Positions 22,648 to 33,467 are shown, counted from the first letter of the stretch. The stretch: DNA of 54,636 bases from an uncultured Pelagibacteraceae bacterium (GCA_902569615.1 CACFUX010000004.1:1-54636); one strand, 5' to 3'. Numbers and translations are program-made. The notes: generated from the letters alone by a model not told the origin.

Positions 22648-23978
22648 TATTTTATCGATCGTTTAATTATTTTAATACATTTTAAAATTAAGTTCTTATT
22701 ATGTGACTCTCCCATAATTCTAATCTTTGGTTCAGTGCCAGATTTTCTAACCAAAAGTCTACCATTTTTTCCCATTATTTTATTTGCTTTTTTAATTGCT
22801 TTTTTACACTTTAGTTTATTTAGTATGTTTTTATCTTTTACAATAATATTTTCTAGAATTTGAGGCATAGGTTTAAAAACATTTAATAATTCACTAGCTT
22901 TTTTTCCTTTTCTCATAGAAAACAAAACTTCTAGAGCTACTAACAAACCATCACCTGTTGTAGCAAATTTTCCTAATATAATATGTCCTGATTGTTCTCC
23001 TCCAAGGTTAAACATATTCTTTTGCATTTTTTCTTTTACATATCTATCTCCAACATTGGCTCTTATAAATTTTATTTTTCTCTCTTTAAAATATTTTTGC
23101 AATCCATAGTTTGACATTAAAGTTCCAATTACTCCACCTCTTAGTATTTTTTTTCTTTTCCATCTATCAGCAAGCATTGCAATAATTTGGTCGCCATCTA
23201 CAATTTTTCCTTTTTCATCACACAAAATAATTCTATCTGCGTCACCATCCAATGCTATTCCTAAATCTACTTTATGTTTTTTTACTAAAAATTTAATTTT
23301 TTTAGGAAATGTAGATCCACAATTTTTATTAATATTTATACCATTAGGTGATGTACCAACATTATAAACTTTAGCACCCAATAACTCTAGAAGCTTTGGT
23401 CCAGACTTATATCCAGCTCCATTTGCACAATCGATAGCTATTTTAATTCCTTTTAAATTAAATTTATTTGGAAAATTAGATTTTAATATTTTTATGTATG
23501 TATCATTTGCATTTTCTAGCCTTTTTACCCTACCAAGAATATTTGGTTTAGATAAATTTTTTGCAATTTTTGAGTCTATTAACTTTTCAATTTTTTTTTC
23601 AATTTTATCAGAAAGTTTTAAACCATCGGGCCCAAATAATTTTAGTCCATTATCAAAATATGGATTATGTGATGCTGTTATCATAATGCCCATATTTGCT
23701 CTCATTCTTTTTGTTAGCATTGCTAAACCATTAGTTGGCAAAGGTCCAAGAGTATAAACATGCATTCCGGCAGATGCTAAACCTGATACTAAAGCTGGTT
23801 CTAAAGTGTAGCCAGACAACCTTGTATCTTTGGCAATAATTGCCGTTTGCTTATTTTTTTTTAAATTCTTAAAATAAGTACCAGCGGCCAAACCAAACTT
23901 AAAAAACATTTCTCCATTGATATTTCCTTGGTTTACTTTTCCTCTAATACCATCAGTTCCAAAATATTTTTTTGGCAT
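22644..23978 (-). CDS. glmM: phosphoglucosamine mutase
   Basis: KKYFGTDGIRGKVN, MGIMITASHNPYFDNGLKLFGPDG, ALDGDADR, LVRKSGTEPKIRIMGE. Confidence 0.96.
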   Translation of the reverse strand: MPKKYFGTDGIRGKVNQGNINGEMFFKFGLAAGTYFKNLKKNKQTAIIAKDTRLSGYTLEPALVSGLASAGMHVYTLGPLPTNGLAMLTKRMRANMGIMITASHNPYFDNGLKLFGPDGLKLSDKIEKKIEKLIDSKIAKNLSKPNILGRVKRLENANDTYIKILKSNFPNKFNLKGIKIAIDCANGAGYKSGPKLLELLGAKVYNVGTSPNGININKNCGSTFPKKIKFLVKKHKVDLGIALDGDADRIILCDEKGKIVDGDQIIAMLADRWKRKKILRGGVIGTLMSNYGLQKYFKERKIKFIRANVGDRYVKEKMQKNMFNLGGEQSGHIILGKFATTGDGLLVALEVLFSMRKGKKASELLNVFKPMPQILENIIVKDKNILNKLKCKKAIKKANKIMGKNGRLLVRKSGTEPKIRIMGESHNKNLILKCIKIIKRSIKY

Positions 23979-25030
23979 TATTTAAAATTTAATGATTTAA
24001 AAACTTTCAAGCTTTGGTTTACTTCATTTACATCATGAATCCTTAATATTTGAACTCCTTGTGTCATTGCATATAAACTAGATGAGATTGTACCACCTAA
24101 CCTTTCTTTGCTATCGTTATTTCCAGATAAATCCTTTATAAATTTTTTTCTAGAAGTTCCTAACATTATAGGAAATCCGAGAGAGTGAAAAATAGAAATA
24201 TTATTTAATAAGGTAATATTATGTTTCAACTTTTTACCAAAACCAATTCCTGGATCTAAAACAATATTGTTATGCTTTATTCCCATATGTCTTAATTTTT
24301 TTAATTTATGTTCAAAAAAGTCATAAATATCCAAAAGAACATTTTTATATCTTGGATTTTTTTGCATAACTTTTGGAGTTCCTTGCATATGATGAATGAC
24401 AAATGGCACTTTATGCTTTTTTAAAACAAAAACAGTTTTATCATCATAACTTAAACCTGAAACATCATTTATTAAATTTATGTTATTTTTTATCCCTTCT
24501 TCCATAATCCAGCTTTTTCGAGTATCTAAAGAAATAAATTTATTTAATTTTTTTATTTTTTTTAAAGTTTTGTTTATTCTTTTCCACTCTACACTTTTAT
24601 CAATATCTTTAGCTCCTGGTCTTGTTGATTCTCCTCCAATATCTAAAATTTTAGATCCTTTTTTAATTAAATATTTTGCACGATTAAATCCTTGATTATT
24701 TTTATTATATTTACCTCCATCTGAAAAACTATCTGGTGTTAAATTTACTATTCCCATTATAATAGGAGAATTTAAAAAATTTAGGCCTTTAAATCTTTTT
24801 TTTCGTGTAATTAACTTAATATCTTCTTTTAATTTTTTTTTTATTTTATTACTTTGTTTCTTAATCTCGCTGATATGGATTTTTTTTTTATTTTTTCTAT
24901 TTATAATTTCTATACTATCAAACGATATTGAATTGCTTCCATTTAATGGTAGTGCTAATTTTTTTTTTATTTTTTCTTTTGATGCTGAACCATAATAAAA
25001 ATTACACGCTCGTGTGTAATATTTTATCAT
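23978..25030 (-). CDS. folP: dihydropteroate synthase with N-terminal extension
   Basis: IMGIVNLTPDSFSDGGKY, DIGGESTRPGA, VLDPGIGFGKKLKHN. Confidence 0.94.
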   Translation of the reverse strand: MIKYYTRACNFYYGSASKEKIKKKLALPLNGSNSISFDSIEIINRKNKKKIHISEIKKQSNKIKKKLKEDIKLITRKKRFKGLNFLNSPIIMGIVNLTPDSFSDGGKYNKNNQGFNRAKYLIKKGSKILDIGGESTRPGAKDIDKSVEWKRINKTLKKIKKLNKFISLDTRKSWIMEEGIKNNINLINDVSGLSYDDKTVFVLKKHKVPFVIHHMQGTPKVMQKNPRYKNVLLDIYDFFEHKLKKLRHMGIKHNNIVLDPGIGFGKKLKHNITLLNNISIFHSLGFPIMLGTSRKKFIKDLSGNNDSKERLGGTISSSLYAMTQGVQILRIHDVNEVNQSLKVFKSLNFK

Positions 25031-25036
25031 TTTGAT

Positions 25037-26941
25037 CTAGTGAACTATTTTAGGTTTTAATCCTATCGAGCCAAGAGCTGAGGAATCTTTATCTTCTTCA
25101 ACTTTTAAATCTTCTTTGTTTGTTGGATATTTGTTATTATTTATTATATTTTCAATTTCTTCACCAGTTAAAGTTTCATAAGTTAGTAAAGCTTTAGCTA
25201 TTTTATGCAAATCATCAATTTTGCTTGACAAAATTTGTTTTGCTTGATTGTAACCTTCATCAACTAATTTTCTTATTTCTTTATCTATTTTTTGAGCTAC
25301 AGCCTCTGAAACACTCTGAGTTTGAGTTACTGATCTTCCAAGAAATACTTCTTCTTGATTCTCTCCATATTCTACAGGGCCTAACTCTTCACTCATTCCA
25401 TACTTTGTTACCATTGCTCTAGCAAGTTGAGTGGCTTGATTTATATCTGAACCACTTCCGCCTCCAGCACCAGTTGATATATTGTCTTTACCAAATATTA
25501 TCTCTTCTGCTACTCTACCTCCAAAACAAACTGCTAATCGAGCTTTAAGATATTTAATAGAATGACCATGTTTATCTCGTTCTGGTAAATTCATAACCAT
25601 TCCAAGTGCTCTACCTCTGGGTATTATAGTTGCTTTATGAATTGGATCATAGCTTGGCATATTGAATGAAACCAAAGCATGTCCACCCTCGTGATATGCT
25701 GTTAATTTTTTTTCATCTTCTGTCATGACCATTGATCTTCTTTCTGCACCCATCATGACTTTGTCTTTTGCCTCTTCGAACTCTTGATTAGTAACAATCC
25801 TTTTATTTTTTCTTGCTGCTAGTAAAGCAGATTCATTAACTAAATTTGCTAAATCTGCCCCTGAAAAACCTGGCGTACCTCTTGCAACAGTTCTTAAATT
25901 TACATCTGGTGCCATCGAAATTTTCTTAGCGTGCACTTTAAGAATTTTTTCTCTTCCAAGAATATCAGGATTTGAAACAACAACTTGTCTATCAAATCTT
26001 CCTGGCCTTAAAAGTGCTGGGTCTAAAACATCTGGTCTATTTGTTGCAGCAATAATTATTACTCCTTCATTAGTGTCAAAACCATCCATCTCTACTAATA
26101 ATTGATTTAAAGTTTGCTCTCTTTCATCATTTCCACCTCCAAGACCTGCGCCTCTACTTCTGCCGACTGCATCTATTTCATCTATAAAAATTATACATGG
26201 TGAATGTTTTTTTCCTTGTTCAAACATGTCTCTTACTCTTGATGCTCCTACACCTACAAACATTTCAACAAAGTCCGAGCCTGAAATTGTAAAAAAAGGA
26301 ACTCCAGCTTCGCCAGCAATAGCTCTTGCTAGTAAAGTTTTTCCTGTACCAGGAGGACCAACTAATAAACATCCTCTTGGAATTTTACCTCCAAGTCTAC
26401 TAAATTTTTTTGGATCTCTTAAAAATTCTACTACCTCTTCTACTTCTTCTTTAGCTTCTTCAACTCCAGCTACATCGTTAAATGTAACTTTGCCTTTTAA
26501 TTCATTCATCATTTTAGCTTTAGATCTTCCAAAGCCCATGGCTCCACCTTTTCCTCCTTGCATTTGTCTCATAAAAAATATCCAAACTGCAATTAATAAT
26601 AACATTGGAAACCAAGAGAGAAGAACCCCTAGAACTGATGGCATTTTTTCTTCTATAGGTGATGCTGAAATACTAACTCCTTTGCTTGATAATTTTTCAA
26701 TTAAATTGGGATCATTTGGAGAGAAGGTTGAAAATTTTTCTCCGTTTGACATTACTCCATTAATATTATTTCCCTGTATCTCAACTTGAACTACTCTTCC
26801 ATTGTCAACTTCTGATAAAAATTCTGAAAATATAATATTGTTTTTTTGAGAAACTGAACCCTGAGGGTTTTTAAACATGTTGTACAATCCAATAGTTAAA
26901 AAAACTATCACAGCCCACATCATTAAATTTTTAAAATTCAT
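25037..26941 (-). CDS. ftsH: ATP-dependent zinc metalloprotease FtsH
   Basis: [27 protein letters not shown] region, [10 protein letters not shown] HExxH. Confidence 0.97.
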   Translation of the reverse strand: MNFKNLMMWAVIVFLTIGLYNMFKNPQGSVSQKNNIIFSEFLSEVDNGRVVQVEIQGNNINGVMSNGEKFSTFSPNDPNLIEKLSSKGVSISASPIEEKMPSVLGVLLSWFPMLLLIAVWIFFMRQMQGGKGGAMGFGRSKAKMMNELKGKVTFNDVAGVEEAKEEVEEVVEFLRDPKKFSRLGGKIPRGCLLVGPPGTGKTLLARAIAGEAGVPFFTISGSDFVEMFVGVGASRVRDMFEQGKKHSPCIIFIDEIDAVGRSRGAGLGGGNDEREQTLNQLLVEMDGFDTNEGVIIIAATNRPDVLDPALLRPGRFDRQVVVSNPDILGREKILKVHAKKISMAPDVNLRTVARGTPGFSGADLANLVNESALLAARKNKRIVTNQEFEEAKDKVMMGAERRSMVMTEDEKKLTAYHEGGHALVSFNMPSYDPIHKATIIPRGRALGMVMNLPERDKHGHSIKYLKARLAVCFGGRVAEEIIFGKDNISTGAGGGSGSDINQATQLARAMVTKYGMSEELGPVEYGENQEEVFLGRSVTQTQSVSEAVAQKIDKEIRKLVDEGYNQAKQILSSKIDDLHKIAKALLTYETLTGEEIENIINNNKYPTNKEDLKVEEDKDSSALGSIGLKPKIVH

Positions 26942-26952
26942 AACCCTAAAGT

Positions 26953-26976
26953 AAGAATTATTCTTGTTTTAACAAG
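26953..26976. promoter_or_regulatory. two overlapping inverted repeats upstream of ftsH
   Basis: AAGAAT-T-ATTCTT (26953-26965) overlapping CTTGTT-TT-AACAAG (26963-26976). Confidence 0.45.
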
Positions 26977-27005
26977 TGCTAAATTGTTGCAAAAATGTCT
27001 TTTTT

Positions 27006-28049
27006 TCACTTTTCTTTATAAATTATAAAAGAATTATTGATTTTTTCTAATATACACCCTGAAATATTAATTTTTTTAATCTGATTAGAGTGAAGTTTTG
27101 ATAATAATTCTACAACACTCTTGCCTCTTGGCGGATAATATCTATTACCTATTTTTTTAAATAAAATAATTATTGATCTAAAAACAATTTCGTGGGGTTG
27201 ATTAAAAAAATCTTTGCTTAAAATACAATATTTTCTATCATTAAAATATTTTGAATTATTTTTAATATTTAAATCTACATAATAGTTTATAGTAAAATTA
27301 GAATCTCTAAGATTATCAACTGTTATTTTGAATTTTTCTAAACTAAAACCTTCAGATCTTAAATTTTTAAATAAATTTCTAATTCTAATTCTTTTAAAAT
27401 TTATATTTTTATTTGAAGAGTCTTCTATACTAAAGTTAAATATTTTGTTTGTCACATAAACTAATTTATCCTTTTTAAAACCAATTAAGGGTCTTAGAAT
27501 TTTTAATTTATCATTATAATTTGTTCTTACTTCACTGAATGAAGCTAGGCCTTTTAAACCAGAACCTCTAGTAAGTCTTAATAAGAAATTTTCATATAAA
27601 TCATCTAAATGATGTGCAACAAAAATAAAATTTGTTCTGTCTTTTTTACATTCTTCCATTATTAAATTATATCTTTTTGTTCTTGCTATAGATTGAATAT
27701 TTGTTTTTGGTTTTTTTCCATTCCATTTTAAAATTTTACAATTAATATTAAATTTTTTTAGTAAATATTTTAATTTTTTTGCTTCGATTGATGACTCTTT
27801 TCTTAGCTTATGATCAACATGATAAAAATTAACTTTCATGTTATTTAAAATTGAATAAACTTTAGAAAAAAAGGCTAAAGCTAAACTGTCATTTCCGCCT
27901 GAAATAGCTACAGAAAAATTTGAATTATTCAAATTAGATTTTACTAATTTGTCAAAATCTTTATAAATTTTATTAATAAATGGATTTCTTAGATGAGATA
28001 ATAATTTATTATGAGTTTTCTTTTTTACACTCAAACTTTTTTTCTTCAT
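27006..28049 (-). CDS. tilS: tRNA(Ile)-lysidine synthase
   Basis: VAISGGNDSLALAFF (SGGxDS PP-loop), YHVDHKLRKESSIEAK, VAHHLDDLYENFLLRLTRGSGLKGL. Confidence 0.9.
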   Translation of the reverse strand: MKKKSLSVKKKTHNKLLSHLRNPFINKIYKDFDKLVKSNLNNSNFSVAISGGNDSLALAFFSKVYSILNNMKVNFYHVDHKLRKESSIEAKKLKYLLKKFNINCKILKWNGKKPKTNIQSIARTKRYNLIMEECKKDRTNFIFVAHHLDDLYENFLLRLTRGSGLKGLASFSEVRTNYNDKLKILRPLIGFKKDKLVYVTNKIFNFSIEDSSNKNINFKRIRIRNLFKNLRSEGFSLEKFKITVDNLRDSNFTINYYVDLNIKNNSKYFNDRKYCILSKDFFNQPHEIVFRSIIILFKKIGNRYYPPRGKSVVELLSKLHSNQIKKINISGCILEKINNSFIIYKEK

Positions 28050-29013
28050 ACTTTGCTTTTTGAAGAACAGATTGATTTGCTTTAGGATATTGTTTTTGAA
28101 CGCCAGTAATCATCAAGCAACCCTGATCTTTTTCTCCTATTTGAACTAATGATACTCCAAGTTTTAATAAATTTATAGGAGCCTTTTCACTTTTTGGATA
28201 TTTTTGATAACCCTCCAAGTATGCAGAAGCTGCGTCAGTGTATAATTGTCTAATCCTAAAAGTTTCAGCATACCAGTATTGAGCACTTCCAGCTAACTGA
28301 TGTTCTGGATTAACATTAACAAACTCTCTAAATGCTCTCTCAGCAGTATTATAATCACCTACTTTTAATAAACTTGTTGCAAATTCATATTGTTCATCAA
28401 TTGAACCTTCGGGTAAAATTTTTTCTTCTACTTGAAATGTTTCTGTAACAACTGTTGCTGTTGTATCTATAGATTGAGTAATTTGATTTTCTAAACTTGT
28501 TTCTGTATCTTTATATGTAATTGAACCTAAATCTTGGGGTTGAGACGAACCAGGAAGAATTTTTTCTCCACTTTGATCCGTAATAGAAGATAATTGATTA
28601 TCTACACCAACATTATTTAGAGTTGATCCACTTTCAAGTTGTTGAAATCTTAATTGATTGTCCGCCTGAACTTTTGAAAGTCTCGATGATAATTTATCAA
28701 TTTTGAAGTTTATTTCCTCAAATTTGTTTGTAAGTTCTTGAAATTGTTTTTCAATTTGAGATAATTTAAGCAAATGTCTTGTTAAAACTTCTTCAGAATT
28801 TTGATCAATTTCACTAACACTATTAGTAGAATTTTCGTTTGAAGAAAAGTTATCAGAATAGACTGCTCTTTCCAAAGTTTTCAAATCTTTCTGCATTAAT
28901 TCAATAATCTCATTTAAGTTGTGATTATCAGTAAATGATTTTTTCGGAAAACTAACTATTGATAAAATCAAAAGTATATAAAAATTAAATTTTATTTTAG
29001 GCATCAGTTTCAT
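28009..29013 (-). CDS. cpoB: Tol-Pal associated periplasmic coiled-coil/TPR protein (YbgF/CpoB)
   Basis: Signal-like N-terminus, coiled coil, C-terminal TPR: EQYEFATSLLKVGDYNTAERAFREFVNVNPEHQLAGSAQYWYAETF; next to pal. Confidence 0.88.
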   Translation of the reverse strand: MKLMPKIKFNFYILLILSIVSFPKKSFTDNHNLNEIIELMQKDLKTLERAVYSDNFSSNENSTNSVSEIDQNSEEVLTRHLLKLSQIEKQFQELTNKFEEINFKIDKLSSRLSKVQADNQLRFQQLESGSTLNNVGVDNQLSSITDQSGEKILPGSSQPQDLGSITYKDTETSLENQITQSIDTTATVVTETFQVEEKILPEGSIDEQYEFATSLLKVGDYNTAERAFREFVNVNPEHQLAGSAQYWYAETFRIRQLYTDAASAYLEGYQKYPKSEKAPINLLKLGVSLVQIGEKDQGCLMITGVQKQYPKANQSVLQKAKYEEKKFECKKENS

Positions 29014-29033
29014 TTGTAATTATAATAATGGCA

Positions 29034-29074
29034 AAAAAAAGACCCCAAATACCTGGATGGTTTTGGGGTCTTTT
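29034..29074 (-). terminator. intrinsic terminator after pal
   Basis: Arms AAAAGACCCCAAA-(T)-ACC / GGTTTTGGGGTCTTTT: 16 bp with one bulge and 5-nt loop; T tract on the minus strand. Confidence 0.88.
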
Positions 29075-29089
29075 ATAAATTTAACTTTT

Positions 29090-29572
29090 TTAATTAGCTT
29101 TGACTGTTACTGATCTTCTATTTTTTGACCATGCTAATGGGTTAGATCCTGAATCAACAGGTCTCTCTTTACCATAACTAATAACAGAAATTCTTGCTGA
29201 AGATATTCCGTAAGTCATTAAATAATCTTTAGCTGAGTTTGCTCTACGCTCACCAAGTGCCAAGTTATATTCTCTTGTTCCTCTTTCGTCAGCGTGACCT
29301 TCTAGAACTACGTTTATTTCAGGATTTTTTCTTAACCAAGCTGCTTGTTTTCTCAAAGTCTCTCTAGAAGCAGTTGTAAGAACTGATTCATTTGTAGCAA
29401 AGAAAACTCTATCTGGAACACCGTCAGCTAAATATTCAACTGTGTCAGTTCCTGTATAAACGTCACCCTGTATTTGTGAGTCAATTTTAGTTGTTTGTGT
29501 TGCACAAGACGTCAGCACAAAGCCTAAAAACATTATCATAAAAATGTTTTTGTTAATTTTCCCTAAATTCAT
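29090..29572 (-). CDS. pal: peptidoglycan-associated lipoprotein
   Basis: Lipobox LTSCA; OmpA-like VVLEGHADERGTREYNLALGERRANSAKDYL. Confidence 0.95.
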   Translation of the reverse strand: MNLGKINKNIFMIMFLGFVLTSCATQTTKIDSQIQGDVYTGTDTVEYLADGVPDRVFFATNESVLTTASRETLRKQAAWLRKNPEINVVLEGHADERGTREYNLALGERRANSAKDYLMTYGISSARISVISYGKERPVDSGSNPLAWSKNRRSVTVKAN

Positions 29573-29662
29573 TACTGCTCCTTAATTCTGTTTTTATTAA
29601 CTTTTTCACACCTAAATAGATCTTACAAGCTTAAAAATCAATATATTTTATTGAAAAAACTA

Positions 29663-31006
29663 CTAATTACTTAATAAAGACGACCAAGATGGGTCGGAAG
29701 CGTCGGTTTCTGTCTCAACAAGCCTCTCATTATAGCCTGTTAAATCGATTGACCAAAGTTTAGCTGAAAATCCTTCACCTTTACTATTTGTTTTTGTCTC
29801 TCTATAAAAAATTAGAACCCTACCGTTTGGCGACCATGAAGGTGCTTCCTGGTAATAATTTTCTGTTAAAAGTCTTTCGCCCTTACCATCAGTTCTCATC
29901 ACTCCAATATAAAATTTTCCTTTATGCAGTTTTGTAAAAGCAATAAGATCTCCTCTAGGAGACCATACAGGTGTTCCATATAAACCTTTTCCAAATGAAA
30001 TTCTTTTAACATTTTTGCCATTACTATTCATAACATATATTTGTTGATAACCACTTCTATCAGAATTAAATGCAATATATTTTCCATCAGGCGAATAAGA
30101 AGGGGATGTATCTATTGAAGGATGATTTGTAATTCTTTCTACAATTCTATTTTCAAGATCCATTGTATAAATATCCGAATTTCCATCCATTGCAAAACTC
30201 ATTATAATTTTTTTTCCATTTGGAGAAAATCTTGGTGCAAAAGTCATTCCAGGAAAATCACCAACAACTTCTTGAATTCCTGTTTCAATATCGAGTAAGT
30301 AAACTCTTGGAAGATTTTTAAAATACGACAAGTATGTAACCATTTGATTTGTAGGATTAAACCTTGGTGTTAAAACTAATTCATTTCCTAATGTTAAATA
30401 CTTTGTGTTAAAACCATCTTGATCCATAATCGCTAATTTTTTTACTCTTTGTGTCTTTGGCCCTTTTTCAGAGACATAAATAATTCTTGTATCAAAGTAA
30501 CCTTTTTCACCAGTTAATCTTTCATAAACTTTATCTGAAATTATGTGTCCAACCCTTCTCCAATTTTTTGGTACCGTTGTAAAAGCTAAAGCCAACATTT
30601 CTTTTCCAGCTAAAACATCCCATAACCTAAATTCAACTCTCAATTTTCCATCTTGAAAATTAACTTTGCCTGTAATTAATCCTTGTGCCTTTATTAATGC
30701 CCAGTCTTCAAATCTTGGTTTTAAGTGAGCAATATCTGGTTTTTGTAAAAATGCCTCTTTATCCAAAGGATTGAATAAACCAGATTTTTTTAAATTATTT
30801 TCAACGACTTTAGAAATTTCTAAACCTAAATCTTCTATCTTTAATCGTTTTTTTAAAGCTTCTTTATCTTCGTCACTGGATGATAAAGATGAAACTGCTA
30901 CAGGCAATGGACTAAGGTTACCTCTTGTTATATCCACCTCAATTAAAGCAAAAGAATTTAGAGGAAATAAAATTAAAAAAATTGTAAAAAGCTTTTTGTA
31001 AATCAT
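29663..31006 (-). CDS. tolB: Tol-Pal system beta-propeller protein
   Basis: Repeats [45 protein letters not shown]. Confidence 0.95.
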   Translation of the reverse strand: MIYKKLFTIFLILFPLNSFALIEVDITRGNLSPLPVAVSSLSSSDEDKEALKKRLKIEDLGLEISKVVENNLKKSGLFNPLDKEAFLQKPDIAHLKPRFEDWALIKAQGLITGKVNFQDGKLRVEFRLWDVLAGKEMLALAFTTVPKNWRRVGHIISDKVYERLTGEKGYFDTRIIYVSEKGPKTQRVKKLAIMDQDGFNTKYLTLGNELVLTPRFNPTNQMVTYLSYFKNLPRVYLLDIETGIQEVVGDFPGMTFAPRFSPNGKKIIMSFAMDGNSDIYTMDLENRIVERITNHPSIDTSPSYSPDGKYIAFNSDRSGYQQIYVMNSNGKNVKRISFGKGLYGTPVWSPRGDLIAFTKLHKGKFYIGVMRTDGKGERLLTENYYQEAPSWSPNGRVLIFYRETKTNSKGEGFSAKLWSIDLTGYNERLVETETDASDPSWSSLLSN

Positions 31007-31812
31007 CCTTCTAGCATCTCCCTAGCATCAAAATTTAATTGTAAATCTTTCCATCTTTCATAACCTGTGGTTGGAACTCTAAGAGGTTGACAAAGTTGAA
31101 TTGCCCTCAAAGCACTTTCTGCTAAAACTTTATAGAAAGCTTGTCCAGGTTTGTTCATTCTAGCGTGATCTAATATCTCTGTTTTAATAACTGATCCATC
31201 TGGTTTCAATTTTAACTTTATCCTTACAAGTAAATTTTCATTATAAGGTAATCCTAAAGGTATACTCCAACAACCAAAAATTTGTGCTTTAAGAGCGTCC
31301 TCTTCATTTAACGTTAATCCAGATAAATTCATACTTGAATCTTGTGATTGAGTTACTTTATCGCTTTTTTTAGTGGTTTCTGCTAGATCTTCTTTCGATT
31401 TATCAATCAATGCTGCTATCGTATTAGGATCAAACATTTCATCTTTTTCAAATTCAGAGACTTGTTTAATCTCATCATCTATTTTTTCTGGGTTTTGTTT
31501 TTTTTCCTCAATTTTTTTAATATTTTCCTTTTTTTCATCAGGAAGAGGTACTGCATCAGGTTTTTCTTTTTTTACTTTTTTTGGAGGTGCTTGTTCAGAA
31601 ACTAATTTTTCTTGTTCTTTCTTAACTTTTTCTATTATTTTTTTTGCCTTTGGAGCAAAAGGAATATTTGTTTGATCGGTAATTTGTATTAATTCCACAG
31701 AAATAATTGGAGGTAAATCAATTGGTTTTTTAACTAAAAGTGGAAGACTGAGTGTTGCAGTAAATATTAGCAACACATGCATGCTCGAAGAAATAATAAT
31801 ATTTTTGTACAC
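31003..31812 (-). CDS. tolA: TolA-like energy transducer
   Basis: Single N-terminal TM, Lys/Glu-rich middle, C-terminal domain; lies between tolR and tolB. Confidence 0.82.
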   Translation of the reverse strand: MYKNIIISSSMHVLLIFTATLSLPLLVKKPIDLPPIISVELIQITDQTNIPFAPKAKKIIEKVKKEQEKLVSEQAPPKKVKKEKPDAVPLPDEKKENIKKIEEKKQNPEKIDDEIKQVSEFEKDEMFDPNTIAALIDKSKEDLAETTKKSDKVTQSQDSSMNLSGLTLNEEDALKAQIFGCWSIPLGLPYNENLLVRIKLKLKPDGSVIKTEILDHARMNKPGQAFYKVLAESALRAIQLCQPLRVPTTGYERWKDLQLNFDAREMLEG

Positions 31813-31815
31813 TCA

Positions 31816-32232
31816 CTATCTTTCTTTATATGGCTCAGAAATTAATGCGACTTTAGTAAATCCAGAACCAGATAACATTCCCATTATTTCTAAAACTCTT
31901 CCATAATTAATTGTTTTGTCACCTCTCACATATATTCTAGTATCTGTTCTATTTTTTGAAACAGCTAAAATTTTAGCTATTATTTTATCATACTCTACTT
32001 TTGACTCTTGTATAAAAATTTCTCCTTTTGAATTGATTGTTAAAGTTAATGGTTCTTGCTCCTCTGGCAATGAGTCTGCTGAACTTTCGGGTAAATCAAC
32101 TTGAACTCCAACTGTAAGTAAAGGGGCGGTAACCATAAATATAATTAGTAAAACCAACATCACATCAACGAAAGGTGTTACATTAATTTCATTTATTGGT
32201 TCTCTAGTTGAACTTTTAAATTTAAATGCCAT
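31816..32232 (-). CDS. tolR: ExbD/TolR biopolymer transport protein
   Basis: EINVTPFVDVMLVLLIIFMVTAP. Confidence 0.95.
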   Translation of the reverse strand: MAFKFKSSTREPINEINVTPFVDVMLVLLIIFMVTAPLLTVGVQVDLPESSADSLPEEQEPLTLTINSKGEIFIQESKVEYDKIIAKILAVSKNRTDTRIYVRGDKTINYGRVLEIMGMLSGSGFTKVALISEPYKER

Positions 32233-32235
32233 TAA

Positions 32236-32910
32236 TTAAATTATTGATGTAAATCTTTTTGAAAAAGACTCAAGTTTCTGAAAATATTTTTTAGAATCGC
32301 TGCTAAATTTATTGTAAGCTACAACAGCTGGTATTGCAGCTAATAGACCTAAGGCAGTAGCAAACAGTGCTTCTGCTATTCCTGGTGCAACAATTGCCAA
32401 ACTGGTATTTCTTGAAATTGCAATAGATTGGAAAGAATTCATTATACCCCAAACAGTTCCAAATAAACCTATAAAAGGAGCGGTAGATCCAACGGTAGCT
32501 AAAAAAGTATAACTCTTTTCAATAGTATTCATTTGTTTTTCAATACTGACTTGCAACATACTTTCAAGTTTGTTTGACAAATTTGATTTTGACCTTGATT
32601 TTACAATGACTTGCATTGTGTCCTTAAATACATTTGCCATAGGATCATCTATTTTATCTGGTAAAGTATTATAAAAATTTTCTGCAGATCTAGATTTCCA
32701 AAACTTATTTTCAAATTCTTCTGAACTTTTATTAATTTTTTTAAAAAGACGATACTTTTCTATAATAATTGCCCATGAAAAGATCGACGATGCTATCAAT
32801 ATTATGATAACAGATTTCACAATGATGTCTGCTCTTATAAATAAATTTAAAATTGAAAAATCAGCGCTACTTGCGAGACCTACTGCTTGTGATGAGATAT
32901 CTGCTTCCAT
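32236..32910 (-). CDS. tolQ: TolQ/ExbB proton channel protein
   Basis: VGSTAPFIGLFGTVWGIMNSF, PGIAEALFATALGLLAAIPAVVAYN. Confidence 0.95.
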   Translation of the reverse strand: MEADISSQAVGLASSADFSILNLFIRADIIVKSVIIILIASSIFSWAIIIEKYRLFKKINKSSEEFENKFWKSRSAENFYNTLPDKIDDPMANVFKDTMQVIVKSRSKSNLSNKLESMLQVSIEKQMNTIEKSYTFLATVGSTAPFIGLFGTVWGIMNSFQSIAISRNTSLAIVAPGIAEALFATALGLLAAIPAVVAYNKFSSDSKKYFQKLESFSKRFTSII

Positions 32911-32914
32911 TCAA

Positions 32915-32936
32915 AGTGTTTCACACTAAAATGTGT
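32915..32936. promoter_or_regulatory. overlapping palindromes just upstream of the tolQ start
   Basis: AGTGT-TTC-ACACT overlapping ACAC-TAAAAT-GTGT, 4 nt upstream of the tolQ ATG. Confidence 0.4.
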
Positions 32937-32963
32937 CATCAATTTGGCTTAAATAACTGTTAT

Positions 32964-33458
32964 TTATTCTTGTTTTTTATAAGTATTATAAAAAAAACTA
33001 GCAATTAAAATTGCATCAGCTTTATTTGAGTCTTTTTTTCTAGATAATTGCCCTGAAATATAAGGAAAAATTTCAATAACTTTAGTTCTGCTTGCATCTT
33101 TTTCTGTTTTAATTAAACCAAAATATTTTTTCCACTTTGCGGGTCTTACAAAGTGCATGGATAATTGCATAGCTGAACATATTCCCTTTAAAACACCAAA
33201 AGACTGACCAAAATTAAACATGCTGGTAACGCCTTGTCCTGGCATAGCTGAAACTTGTTCTATAACAACAATTATATCTTTTTTTGGAACTCCATTAATT
33301 CTTTTAGAAATTTCATTGTATATTTGTGGTCCATTTACTTGTCTTTTATTTTTCTTTCCGTCAGCCATAACTGGCATTTCAACTATTTCAGCAACTTGGC
33401 CATTTTCAAAAAAGCAAATAGCTCCTGAAATACCTGGGTCTATACCTATTATTAACAT
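32964..33458 (-). CDS. RuvC-like Holliday-junction resolvase / RNase H-fold nuclease (phage/MOC1-like)
   Basis: LIIGIDPGISGAICF, VVIEQVSAMPGQGVTSMFNFGQSFGVLKGI, PAKWKK, KADAILIASF: acidic RNase H-like motifs, not canonical RuvC. Confidence 0.75.
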   Translation of the reverse strand: MLIIGIDPGISGAICFFENGQVAEIVEMPVMADGKKNKRQVNGPQIYNEISKRINGVPKKDIIVVIEQVSAMPGQGVTSMFNFGQSFGVLKGICSAMQLSMHFVRPAKWKKYFGLIKTEKDASRTKVIEIFPYISGQLSRKKDSNKADAILIASFFYNTYKKQE

Positions 33459-33467
33459 TAATTTTTT

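Noticed and set aside
23978-25030. About 90-residue N-terminal extension of FolP as a novel domain
   Set aside because: Similar extensions are, as I recall, usual in alphaproteobacterial FolP
26226-26789. 187-aa ORF antisense to ftsH
   Set aside because: Mirror of ftsH codon bias; no protein-like motifs; ftsH strand is certain
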